From CAMTWZ01 sp041749075 (GTDB lineage Bacteria > Bacteroidota > Rhodothermia > Balneolales > HLUCCA01), in NCBI GenBank assembly GCA_041749075.1, contig JBGTBY010000031.1, positions 124,001 through 188,000 of the forward strand: a stretch of 64,000 nucleotides of DNA, in the 5' to 3' direction. Position numbers and translations under genes: made by a program. The notes beneath the pieces were generated by a model. That model saw only the letters and a program-made list of their open reading frames with translations, was not told the origin of the DNA and ran no database searches. Position 1 is the first letter of the stretch; each line of letters opens with the position of its first letter. Of the stretch, positions 1 to 7,657 are shown in pieces.

Positions 1-1
1 A

Positions 2-1159
2 TACAATCATTTGTACACCGTGAATCCGGATGGAAGCGGACTGAAACAGCTCACTTCCGGCGATTGGCAGGTGACCTGGTATCAGTGGTTGGATGCGAAT
101 CAGATCATGTATGTGTCGACCGAAGTGGATCCGGGCGAGCGTCATATTTATATGATGGATGTGGCCCGCGGAACAACGCGTCAGCTTACATCCGAACCAG
201 CATTTCGGCAGGATTTCCGCCTGAGTGATGACAATCAGACCATTGTCTATGGAAAAACCTACTTCAACACACCGACGGACTTGTATTCGCTGAATCTGCG
301 TCGTCCGAATCGGGAAGTGCGCCTCACGAATTCCATCCCCGATCGATTCAAAGCGATTGAATGGCTGGAGCCGGAGTATGTGCGGTTCACCGGACGTGAT
401 GGAGTGACCAAATTATCGATGGAGGTGATTCGTCCGCCAGTGCTTGAGCCTGGCAAAAAGTATCCGGTGATCGTGTTTGTGCATGGTGCTGGCTCGCTTC
501 AGAACGTGTACAAAGGCTGGTCCGATAATTACTACCGCGAATACATGTTCCACCAGTGGCTGGCGATGAAGGGATATGTGGTGATCGAGGTGGATTACCG
601 CCACAGTCTGAATTATGGCCGGAAATTCCGCGAAGATGTGACGGGATGGATGGGGAAATACGAGCTGGAAGACATCATCGACGGCATTGACCATGTGGCC
701 AAGGAAGGCACGATCGATGTGGATCGGGTCGGACTCTATGGAGGCAGTTATGGCGGCTTTATGACGCTGTATGCCTTGCATCATGCGCCGGACCGGTTTC
801 ATGTGGGCGCGGCGCTTCGGGCGGTGACGAACTGGGAGAACTATTTCTGGGCGAATCCGGGATACACGGGTCCGAGATTGGGTCACCCGGAAAAGGATAA
901 GGAAAACTACCTGCGCAGCTCACCGCTCACGCATGCCGACTCTCTGAGTCGTCCGATGATCATGTTCCATGGGCTGATCGACGACAACGTGGGTTACCAG
1001 GACGCGATGCAATACATCGACCGGTTGATCCAAAGCGGGAATGAAGACTTCGAGCTGATGGTGTATCCGAGCGAGCGGCATTCGTTCGTGAAGCCCGCCG
1101 CCTGGTACGATGAATATCGGAGAATGGCGGAGTACTTTGATCGGTGGTTGGGGGAGTAG
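2..1159 (+). CDS. S9 family peptidase, C-terminal part (5' truncated by window edge)
   Basis: Prolyl-oligopeptidase-type serine peptidase (dipeptidyl aminopeptidase-like) that would cut short peptides, probably in the periplasm. The reading frame is open from base 2, so the start lies outside the window. The visible part has the end of a beta-propeller (TRQLTSEPAF-type repeats) followed by an alpha/beta-hydrolase domain. The nucleophile is in GLYGGSYGGF (Ser codon at 746-748); the acid Asp is in MFHGLIDDNV and the His in YPSERHSFV, so the catalytic triad is complete. Base composition matches the host-like part of the window, not the AT-rich island that starts directly after its stop. The family is clear; the precise substrate is not. 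Confidence 0.93.
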   Translation, partial: YNHLYTVNPDGSGLKQLTSGDWQVTWYQWLDANQIMYVSTEVDPGERHIYMMDVARGTTRQLTSEPAFRQDFRLSDDNQTIVYGKTYFNTPTDLYSLNLRRPNREVRLTNSIPDRFKAIEWLEPEYVRFTGRDGVTKLSMEVIRPPVLEPGKKYPVIVFVHGAGSLQNVYKGWSDNYYREYMFHQWLAMKGYVVIEVDYRHSLNYGRKFREDVTGWMGKYELEDIIDGIDHVAKEGTIDVDRVGLYGGSYGGFMTLYALHHAPDRFHVGAALRAVTNWENYFWANPGYTGPRLGHPEKDKENYLRSSPLTHADSLSRPMIMFHGLIDDNVGYQDAMQYIDRLIQSGNEDFELMVYPSERHSFVKPAAWYDEYRRMAEYFDRWLGE

Positions 1160-1165
1160 GATGGT

Positions 1166-2209
1166 ATGAAAAGTGGTAAGAGAAAGAATATCGACACTCT
1201 AAATTTCTATGCAACTTTAGGTGTTGCATAGAATGCTTCACATGAAGAAATAAAGAATACTTATCGGAAGTTGGCTAAAAAGCTACATCCGGATGTTAAT
1301 GATGGTGAAGATTTCTATTCGGAGAAATTTAAGCAAATCGATGAGGCATATCGCGAACTCATAGATCCTGATAAGAGAAGAAGACACGATATATATCTTG
1401 GTTTACATGAGGATCATTTTAGTAATGATAATGTTGAATCTGAACCCTTTGAAAAAGACAGCCCACCTCAGAAAAGTGAATATGAAACTAGGCAACCACG
1501 TTCGAGTTCGTTATTTACAAATATTGGGAATATCTATCGGTATATCGGTTCAGTTAAGATCAATTATTGGCTACTGTTATTGATTGCAATTGGTTCGTTT
1601 ACTATTGCCGATTTGTACTCGGGTGGTCATATAACAAAAAAAGTGCTTGCTAACCTCTTCGAGAAGAATAGCGAAGTACTAATTTTAGAGGATGAAGTCA
1701 GTTCAGATAGATTAGAGCAAACTACATCAATTAGTAAACCGACATATTGCCTTGACTGTCAAGGTCAAGCCGTTTTTGCAGATATTAACTCATTGGAGGG
1801 TGTTTACGACATTGGATCTACAAAACGAATTGAAACGCAAATTGGTAAAATATATATAGTATCTAGGGGAGATAATTCACTAAATGTATTTGGTTACTTT
1901 AATCGTGGTGCTCCAGGCTACAATCAAGGAGAAATGCTATTTTCAATTAAGACAGAATCTAATACCCTAGAGTTAGGAAAAGAATATGATTTATCATTCT
2001 ATGAAGACAAATTTCGCATAATATTCCATAGCACATTTCTTGCGATTAAAAGATTAACAGAGAACAACACACTGTTTGGGTATGGTGTAGAGGTAGATGG
2101 GTTATATACTAGAACGAGTAATGAGAAGCCAAATCTACTATATGGCAACACGGGTGAAGTTCTGAATTTGCGTGACACTATTCCTCAATACTTCCTTATT
2201 GCGAACTAA
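1166..2209 (+). pseudogene. J-domain (DnaJ-like) membrane protein interrupted by an in-frame amber codon
   Basis: Reading from ATG 1166 gives an N-terminal J-domain: NFYATLGVA, then TAG at 1229-1231, then NASHEEIKNTYRKLAKKLHP with the diagnostic HPD motif, all in one frame. J-domains stimulate DnaK-type ATPases. After the J-domain (to about residue 80) come a charged linker, one membrane segment (INYWLLLLIAIGSFTIADLY) and an approximately 190-residue C-terminal region I do not recognise. Downstream of the amber codon the frame stays open to TAA 2207-2209. A TTG at 1271 could restart translation but would lose J-domain helix I and most of helix II, so I read the gene as nonsense-inactivated or dependent on readthrough. 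It is AT-rich, unlike the peptidase gene 6 bp upstream, which suggests acquisition. A sequencing error at 1229 remains possible. Confidence 0.8.
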
Positions 2210-2254
2210 TAAATGCCAATCAATCATAGGGTTCCAATCCAAATTCCGTTTCAA

Positions 2255-2767
2255 CTATTTTTCTATATTCAGTTTTATCTGTTTTGGTGCTTTTCGGATG
2301 TGTTCTTCTGTATTGAGTTTTTGTTTGTGATCTAAACTTTTTAAGTGTTTTAGGATCTTTTCAATTGATGGTCTTTCATAATTAGTTTTTTTGGAGAATG
2401 ATAATCCAGTCCAAATTGCAATATCAATGTTTTTCTCTCTGATCCAATATTGAATCTCTATCGATATTTATTCAGTGACAGTTTCATTATGATTGACACT
2501 ATGTATTCGAGAAACATTACTTATACCTTCTCTTTCCATGAGAGACCCCTTTGCTTCGTTAAGGTCATTGCAAGTCATTAAAGCCCATAATGTTCGAATC
2601 GGTTTTGCTTATTTGTCAATGATAAGAGTTACCCTATTGTCATTAGATATTCTTGTAAGCTCAATTGGTAAAACGGGTCCGTCTTCAAACCAATTAGTTG
2701 TGATTTATAGTTTTTCGGGTCTCCAAATCAATGAACCCCATCCAATACACGCAATCTGCTGATTCAT
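2255..2767 (-). pseudogene. conserved protein remnant with three in-frame TAA codons (IGWGSLIW family)
   Basis: A 170-codon frame from ATG 2767 to TAG 2255-2257 starts with QQIACIGWGSLIW and continues with NWFEDGPVLPIELTRIS, TLWALM, EAKGSLMEREG and DIAIWTGLSF. It contains three TAA codons, at codons 21 (2705-2707), 53 (2609-2611) and 100 (2468-2470), with no frameshift. The IGWGSLIW start and the WFEDGP..LPIEL block recall a widespread uncharacterised bacterial family and loosely the YGSL motif of gamma-glutamylcyclotransferases, but I cannot assign a function. It lies in the AT-rich island between the amber-interrupted J-domain gene and the ubiquitin-like cluster. The most economical reading is a pseudogene decayed by point mutation only. 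Bases 2210-2254 and 2768-2830 hold nothing I recognise. Confidence 0.72.
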
Positions 2768-2830
2768 AATAAAAATTAGATTTATGCGGATTACTTAATC
2801 TTCAAGCACACGATAATAAATTGATATAGT

Positions 2831-3256
2831 TCATTCAGGTTTATACCACTTAATTAATTTTTTATAAACAAATTTAAATAAGCGCATTAATAAAGATTGT
2901 TGAATATACTTATTACCCAATTTATCATAATATGATTTTCTCTTTTCTTCTTCGGCTATTCTCCCTTTTATAATTTGTTCTTCACTCCATTGATATGACC
3001 ATTCTATTATACCATCTATTATCCAATAATGAGATTTACATGGTATTTGCCAATTACCAATAGACGGATAAAGAGTTGGTTTATTATTTACCTCCTTAAA
3101 AGACCACTCAGCTGGATCAATTGGAGTTATAATCTTATTCTTACACCCACAAGGGCATAGGTGTCCCGCAACCCCAAATTCTTTAGATACATATAGTATG
3201 CCTTCTTCAAGTTCTTTTGGTAAGTAATGAACTTTAATTAATTTAATCCTTGCCAT
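2831..3256 (-). CDS. DUF6527 family protein of a ubiquitin-like cluster
   Basis: 141-residue protein with the hallmarks of DUF6527: HLCPCGCKNK (Cys34, Cys36, Cys38), PSIGNW (residues 64-69) and PCKSHYWI (Cys73, His76) followed by a Trp-rich stretch. The Cys/His set suggests a metal site or a catalytic centre; no activity is established to my knowledge. The family is known to me mainly as a neighbour of multiubiquitin-domain and ThiF-type genes, which is exactly the arrangement here. Its ATG overlaps the 3' end of the E1-like gene by 14 nt, so the two are co-transcribed and probably translationally coupled. The C-terminus (from about residue 90) is lysine-rich and AT-biased. Function within the pathway (processing, deconjugation or ligation) is open. 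Confidence 0.85.
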   Translation of the reverse strand: MARIKLIKVHYLPKELEEGILYVSKEFGVAGHLCPCGCKNKIITPIDPAEWSFKEVNNKPTLYPSIGNWQIPCKSHYWIIDGIIEWSYQWSEEQIIKGRIAEEEKRKSYYDKLGNKYIQQSLLMRLFKFVYKKLIKWYKPE

Positions 3257-4418
3257 TATCTCCCACGCAATTTAGTCCATCAATATTGAAAAGTGCGTGA
3301 TGATATGCATTGTCATCAACATAAAAACCTCGTAGCTGCTTAAACTTTATTATTGCTAAGCAGGCATTTAAAGCATTAAGCTCTGAAATTTGAATGTTGT
3401 TTTGATATTCATCGTCAGGAATGTCATTCAGAGGAGCTAACCTTTTATTTACTAATTCTTGTGCAGACTCCACAGAGAAACTAGTAGTTCGAAGAGTTCC
3501 ACTTAATGATCCCATATCCCTATCAAGCCCCATGCCGACATCAATAAAAGGAATTTTTAACTTTATCAGCAACTTAAAAATATCAGCACGTGAAACTCCA
3601 CTATCTACGCATACAAAGGCAAATGTTATACCTGCTAAATCAATATCAGAATCAGAAGTAATATATTTATTGTGAATATGAATATTATGGCGAAAACCTT
3701 CATATCGCTGTTTATATACTTCCGATTTGCTTTTGCCAAGTTCATCTGGTGACAATTTTCCAGGCGAACGGAAAGCATTATGAACATGGTACCAATCTAA
3801 ATCGAATCCTCTAATTTCCTTAACTGGAGTTTTAGCAAGAAAATCTAAGAGATATGCCCCTGTCCCCCCAAGTCCAATAATCGCAATACTATCTTCTTCA
3901 AGTTTAGCACTTAAATAACCAATTTCAGACCTACTAGTAAGAGTATCTCTAAATTTAAAAACTGAATTTGAGTTTTCCTCAACCAATCTAAAAGTATATG
4001 GATGAACATTAAATTTAGTAATAGCTGGTCCCGAAATAATGGTCACATAACTCTCAATTTTACTGAACCAATCTTCAAACTTACCACTTGGAGGTTTATT
4101 AGAAAATGATCTTTGCACTACTAAATCATCTGAAGATAATTTTATATGTACCGAACCACCCCCAAGATTTTTAATTGGTTCTCCACTTAATTCACAGGGG
4201 TGGCTACCACAAAAAAAGATTTGATGGTCTACCATTCCAACTTTATACTGGTCAATTGAATTTAGTTTTGAGACGATAGCCCCAAAATTTAATTCACCTT
4301 TGTTGTCAAGATAAGGTATATCCCTTACAACAAGGTGATTGCTGTCAATAGATAAAGCAAAGCCTTTCTTAAGTAATCTATCAATATCTTCATTTTGTTC
4401 AGCAAGTTTAGTAGCCAT
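3243..4418 (-). CDS. ThiF/E1-like ubiquitin-activating protein with N-terminal extension
   Basis: 391 residues. The C-terminal half (about 165-391) is a ThiF/E1-type Rossmann adenylation domain: nucleotide-binding loop IIGLGGTGAYLLDFL (Gly182-Gly187), acidic residue in FDLDW (Asp206/Asp208), and the N...R pair in HNAFRSPGKL (Asn214, Arg217). By family knowledge it should adenylate the C-terminus of the small ubiquitin-like protein encoded 3 bp upstream. The N-terminal 160 residues are not ThiF; they contain FFCGSHPCELSG (Cys70, His73, Cys75) and could be an E2-like or family-specific domain, which would make this an E2-E1 type fusion as in CBASS Cap2. That is inference. No separate E2 or JAB peptidase gene is present. 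It overlaps the DUF6527 gene by 14 nt. Confidence 0.88.
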   Translation of the reverse strand: MATKLAEQNEDIDRLLKKGFALSIDSNHLVVRDIPYLDNKGELNFGAIVSKLNSIDQYKVGMVDHQIFFCGSHPCELSGEPIKNLGGGSVHIKLSSDDLVVQRSFSNKPPSGKFEDWFSKIESYVTIISGPAITKFNVHPYTFRLVEENSNSVFKFRDTLTSRSEIGYLSAKLEEDSIAIIGLGGTGAYLLDFLAKTPVKEIRGFDLDWYHVHNAFRSPGKLSPDELGKSKSEVYKQRYEGFRHNIHIHNKYITSDSDIDLAGITFAFVCVDSGVSRADIFKLLIKLKIPFIDVGMGLDRDMGSLSGTLRTTSFSVESAQELVNKRLAPLNDIPDDEYQNNIQISELNALNACLAIIKFKQLRGFYVDDNAYHHALFNIDGLNCVGDNGKD

Positions 4419-4421
4419 AAT

Positions 4422-4679
4422 TTATGATTGGCCAGTGTGCTTAACTTTAAATCTCATTCCTTCTTTAACTTTCACAGTTCCCCCTGGCGATAAGATTCCA
4501 GTGGGTTTATTGCCGTGCCCTCTCTCATAAGTAACTGAATAAGTTCTTTCTGGGTGTTGTGGGAAATCCGGAAAAGCAAGTGTTACTATTTCATCATAAG
4601 TAGTATCATCTTTTGCAATTTCATGAGGTTCTCCGTTTATGATTATGGAGATCTCTTTTTTTTCTTTTGGAGTAGTCAT
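4422..4679 (-). CDS. multiubiquitin-domain (PF14452-like) ubiquitin-like protein
   Basis: 85-residue small protein with one ubiquitin-like fold: KEISIIINGEPHEI, TTYDEIVTLAFPDFP, YSVTYERGHGNKPTG, SPGGTVKVKEGMRFKVKHT. This pattern (INGxP, YDEIVxLAFP, VTYxxGxGNKPxG, L/SPGxxVxVKxGMxF) is that of the bacterial multiubiquitin domain, here as a single copy. It should be the modifier activated by the ThiF-like protein encoded immediately downstream (3 bp gap). It ends in HTGQS and carries no C-terminal Gly-Gly, so either the C-terminus is processed or the chemistry differs from classical ubiquitin. A good ribosome site (AAAGGA, seven bases before ATG) supports the start at 4679. First gene of the three-gene minus-strand unit. 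Confidence 0.88.
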   Translation of the reverse strand: MTTPKEKKEISIIINGEPHEIAKDDTTYDEIVTLAFPDFPQHPERTYSVTYERGHGNKPTGILSPGGTVKVKEGMRFKVKHTGQS

Positions 4680-5032
4680 TTTTTCAATCCTTTAAATGTT
4701 ATTGATATGTTCATTCATAAATTTACTATGACATGGCGCATTCTACCTGCGTCATATATAAAATAGTTTGGTCAAGAAATATTAAAAGTAAAACAACGGT
4801 TAAGTTGAGTAATAACTTATATTTATCAACCCTTGAACCAAAACTGATCATGTTAGGGTGGATACCCCCCACATATAATGAGCCATTATTTGCAGAACCC
4901 CAAAACCATTCACCCTGCTAATGCAGCAGCCTGCATGTATGACTACTCCTTCTCCCTAATCTACCCGCACATGCTTCGTTTAACCTAGTTGACATTACCA
5001 TTAGGAATGACACTCATCGCTGTGGATGAAAC
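4680..5032. other. intergenic region upstream of the ubiquitin-like operon
   Basis: 353 bp without a credible gene. It must contain the promoter of the ubiquitin-like operon (start 4679, minus strand) and the 3' flank of the WYL regulator. A short perfect hairpin, ATGCAG-CAGC-CTGCAT, sits at 4921-4936. On the minus strand a TTGACC hexamer occurs near 4770, but I see no well-spaced -10 box. Short open frames here lack family features. Confidence 0.6.
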
Positions 5033-6046
5033 TCATTTCAATGAATCTGATTGATAATGGCTTAAGGCCTCGGCAAACTTTTGCTTGAATATTATACAGA
5101 TTGATTCTGGAGCTAATACAGTTGCCGAATTTCCATAACTAAATATCTTGGAAAAAAATTCATAAGTGGGTTTTACGGAAACTTGAATAACAAAATTGTC
5201 TGTTGAATCTTCAATGATTTTTTGAGAAGCGTGAATAGGTAAGGTTTTTAGATAATTTCTTTGTTCAAGATCAAAAGATATAATGACATCAATAGGTTTT
5301 ACATCTGTAACGGTTATGCCAAATGAGTATTTAAAGTATTCTTTACTATCAAAAGAAACTTCATTATATGATTCCTCAGTAATGGATACATCAATAATTC
5401 TATCTAAAGCGAAAGTAATCAGGCTCTCGTATTTAACATTGATTCCAATAATATACCAAAGTTGTTTATCTTCCTTTAGAAGTATAGGTTTGATCTTATG
5501 TGTCTTTATTTCATCATCAAATTTTTGATATTCGATTTCAATGATTTTCTTTTTTGTAATAGCATCTAGAATATCGGCAATTAACTCTATCCCCCCCGTT
5601 GATGGGTGCTTTTCGGTTTCTAGTAATGTTTCTTTCTCAAAGAGGTTTTTTATTTCTGGTGCAATATTAGAATTATCAATTACTTTTTGAACTGCATTTG
5701 AAATTTGTTTAAAAATAGGATACTCCTTGTATTGCCTAACCGTTTTTGCATAAAAAAGTAAGGCAGTTATTTCTTCTGGTTCTAATTCTAATGAAGGAAA
5801 TATGTTAGTAGGAATATTTTCGTAGTAATAAGTTTTGGTATTATCATCCTTTCTTATAGGCAGAAAAAAACCTAATTCAGTATCATCAGCCAAGTCTTCT
5901 AAATCCTTTTGAATAGTTCGTAGTTTAACGGGAATCCCAGCTTCATTACAAATATCAACAATCCTATTTGTTTTATGCTTCCCGCCTCTTCTGAGAATGT
6001 TATGTATTAATCTATACCTTTTTAAGGCTTCTTTATTCTTTGGCAT
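5033..6046 (-). CDS. HTH/WYL-domain transcriptional regulator
   Basis: 337 residues. Residues 1-75 form a DeoR-like winged helix (RYRLIHNILRRGGKHKTNRI, then RTIQKDLEDLADD, the recognition-helix region). Residues about 150-250 form the WYL ligand-binding domain (IEIEYQKFDD, QLWYIIGINVKYESL, TFALDRIIDVSI), followed by a WCX-like C-terminal domain. WYL regulators sense nucleotide or nucleic-acid ligands and often repress phage-defence operons (BrxR- and CapW-type proteins). It lies 353 bp upstream of, and in the same direction as, the ubiquitin-like operon, which makes it the likely regulator of that operon. Codon use is as AT-rich as that of its neighbours, so it travelled with the island. Family assignment is firm; the target is inferred. 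Confidence 0.9.
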   Translation of the reverse strand: MPKNKEALKRYRLIHNILRRGGKHKTNRIVDICNEAGIPVKLRTIQKDLEDLADDTELGFFLPIRKDDNTKTYYYENIPTNIFPSLELEPEEITALLFYAKTVRQYKEYPIFKQISNAVQKVIDNSNIAPEIKNLFEKETLLETEKHPSTGGIELIADILDAITKKKIIEIEYQKFDDEIKTHKIKPILLKEDKQLWYIIGINVKYESLITFALDRIIDVSITEESYNEVSFDSKEYFKYSFGITVTDVKPIDVIISFDLEQRNYLKTLPIHASQKIIEDSTDNFVIQVSVKPTYEFFSKIFSYGNSATVLAPESICIIFKQKFAEALSHYQSDSLK

Positions 6047-6452
6047 AATCTATTATATTTCTTGGGGTCTGGACTACTTAAGAGGCATTGTGCGGATAAA
6101 CCCAAGCAATATATGATAGATATCTATTGAATCGAAACTCTCACTCCTTCAAATACACGTTAAAAGTGATTGGGGTCTAGCCCTAGCATGTAGGAAATGT
6201 GATTTGGAATAGCCTAAGAACCATTTTTATCACGTTAATGTGGCAGCCTCTAGTGCCAAGTCGACAAGTCCAGCACAGAAGTCTTTATTGGGTCCATGTT
6301 TAAAACTAGGGAGCTAGAATCTTCGCTTGATTTAGAGGCCGCACATATATCCCAAAGAGGGGCTGGGCAATCGAACACCCATTGAACACCAAACCATCAC
6401 CCAAACCTCCAGTTTACAACTGACCGATTTTTAGGGGAGGTTACACTAACGG

Positions 6453-6500
6453 TTCGGGTATTCCTGCAGTAGCGGAAGTCCGTGTTGCGTTAGCCTAAAT
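6453..6500 (+). repeat. attC-like imperfect hairpin left of the restriction-modification cassette
   Basis: Outer arms CTAACG...CGTTAG (6 of 6 paired), then CGG/CCG and TTCC/GGAA around a loop that contains TGCAGTAGC. The interval is 48 bases. The right-hand core GTTAGCC differs at one base from the integron R-box GTTRRRY, and the left core fits less well. A shorter relative (CTAAC, TCCTGAATAGCGG, TTGCGT) occurs at 9451-9480 on the far side of the cassette. Confidence 0.45.
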
Positions 6501-6661
6501 TTATTTACTAATGTTAAATAGAAGTACAATTGTTCAGCACTTATTCTTCAGCCGCTATTACAGAAATACCATGTTAGCAGAATACCCTTCTTTCGGGTGT
6601 GGCACTCTTACGTCTGTGTCAACCGAAGTTGGGTGTGTCAAAGAAGCGTGGGAACAAGGCA

Positions 6662-6705
6662 GGCTCTTTTGCAAGGTTAGCTTCTGTGTGTTGGCTTTGT
6701 GTGCC
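6662..6705 (+). repeat. direct repeat copy 1 flanking the restriction-modification pair
   Basis: Begins GGCTCTTTTGCAAGGTT and ends GTGTGCC. Apart from a few substitutions and one base of length difference it matches bases 9311-9355. The two copies lie just outside the 3' end of the endonuclease gene and the 5' end of the methyltransferase gene, in the same orientation. Confidence 0.85.
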
Positions 6706-6721
6706 TGACTTGGTGTGTCGG

Positions 6722-7657
6722 CTATCTCGGTCCCATGAAACGGTCGCCGTTAAAATGTATCAAGTGCTCTGGAAAGTCAACAACCCAAACTTCAGTTTCC
6801 CAAGCAATGTTTGTTGAATGCTTTTTAAATTCTGCAAAGTCTGGGAATGCCGATACATAAACTTTACCTGCTTTGCAGTCTTTCAGTAGTTCTTCTAATT
6901 CAATTACTCTCTTTGGTGAAACTGGTCCATGTGAAGTGACTGCTTCTATCAAGTACAGCCAATTCTTTTTCGGGTCAAACAGCACAACGTCAGGTAACTT
7001 GCTGTGTTCGTCAATGGGTACTCCTATTTCTTTGAGTGCTTTTTTATCAAGGTATAAATCTTTGTTTGCTGTGTCACCTAAATAAAGCAACTGACTTCCT
7101 TGAGCAAAACGTGCAGCAAAGTCTTGAACGATTGCTGCCTGAACAACATTATGTTTTCCCGCCGAGAGTTTCAGAGTTTTACCATTACTTAATTTAACTG
7201 GTATAAGGTTTTGCATTCGTTCTTTCAAATAACGTTTTGATAGTTCACCTACTTCTGATTTAAAACGTTCAACTTCTTCTTTCCATGCTTTTGTTCTAAA
7301 AGCTCTAATTGCTTGAAGAGCTTCATCAGTAAGTGCATAATGAGCATTTGGACTATTGACTGGAAGTTTTGGGTTGTCAGGATTGTAATCAGCAATTCTT
7401 GCTTGCACAAATTGATGCAGTACTTGTCTGCGAAAAGTTTCTCTGGTGTTAGGTGCATATTCCTTTTTGTAAACGTCTTTACAAAAAGCCATAATGCCTT
7501 TTGAAACTTTCAAACTTTCTTTAGCGGTTTTCTCCCACTTATCTCGTGGCTTAATGCCGCAAAGTGCCAATAAGGTGTAAGCAGAGATTTCGTTTTGTTG
7601 AGAAGTAGGAAGTCCTAATTCTTTCAGGATTTTCTGTGCGTCAGCAATTTTGCTCAT
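6722..7657 (-). CDS. BsuBI/PstI-type restriction endonuclease
   Basis: 311 residues, matching the length of BsuBI/PstI-family type II endonucleases. The C-terminal half holds the PD-(D/E)xK-like core: LPDVVLFDPKKNWLYLIEAV, with Asp223 and Glu238, followed by TSHGPVSPKR. Family members for which I know the specificity cut CTGCAG; whether that holds here is inference. The N-terminal half (helical, KILKELGLPTSQQNE and YTLLALCGIKP) fits the family's N-terminal domain. The gene overlaps the upstream methyltransferase by 17 nt, giving the expected M-then-R order in one transcript, which delays nuclease production until methylase is made. It lies in the AT-rich island and ends 17 bp from a direct-repeat copy, a sign of module exchange. 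Confidence 0.9.
   Translation of the reverse strand: MSKIADAQKILKELGLPTSQQNEISAYTLLALCGIKPRDKWEKTAKESLKVSKGIMAFCKDVYKKEYAPNTRETFRRQVLHQFVQARIADYNPDNPKLPVNSPNAHYALTDEALQAIRAFRTKAWKEEVERFKSEVGELSKRYLKERMQNLIPVKLSNGKTLKLSAGKHNVVQAAIVQDFAARFAQGSQLLYLGDTANKDLYLDKKALKEIGVPIDEHSKLPDVVLFDPKKNWLYLIEAVTSHGPVSPKRVIELEELLKDCKAGKVYVSAFPDFAEFKKHSTNIAWETEVWVVDFPEHLIHFNGDRFMGPR

Larger units (their letters stand above)
6047..6721. other. non-coding junction between the WYL regulator and the restriction-modification cassette
   Basis: 675 bp with no intact gene. At about 6318-6390 on the plus strand a short frame reads RELESSLDLEAAHISQR, which resembles the LEAAHI core of HNH nucleases and may be a gene relic (weak). 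At 6453-6500 there is a 48-base imperfect hairpin with outer arms CTAACG and CGTTAG and inner arms TTCC and GGAA, in overall layout like a recombination-site hairpin. Bases 6662-6705 carry one copy of the direct repeat that recurs at 9311. Two short GGGGTCT-containing segments near 6063 and 6171 are similar to each other. Confidence 0.5.

Noticed and set aside
2493..2762. 89-residue plus-strand frame between the J-domain gene and DUF6527
   Set aside because: No motif; it is opposite the minus-strand nonsense-broken gene, whose frame carries family-like segments.
1166..2767. Alternative genetic code (stop codon reassigned to an amino acid)
   Set aside because: The other genes in the window end normally at TAA and TAG and none needs a reassigned codon; reading through the TAA TAA at the end of the J-domain gene gives no sensible protein.
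4733..4921. 62-residue plus-strand frame upstream of the ubiquitin-like operon
   Set aside because: No conserved features or ribosome site; lies in the probable promoter region.
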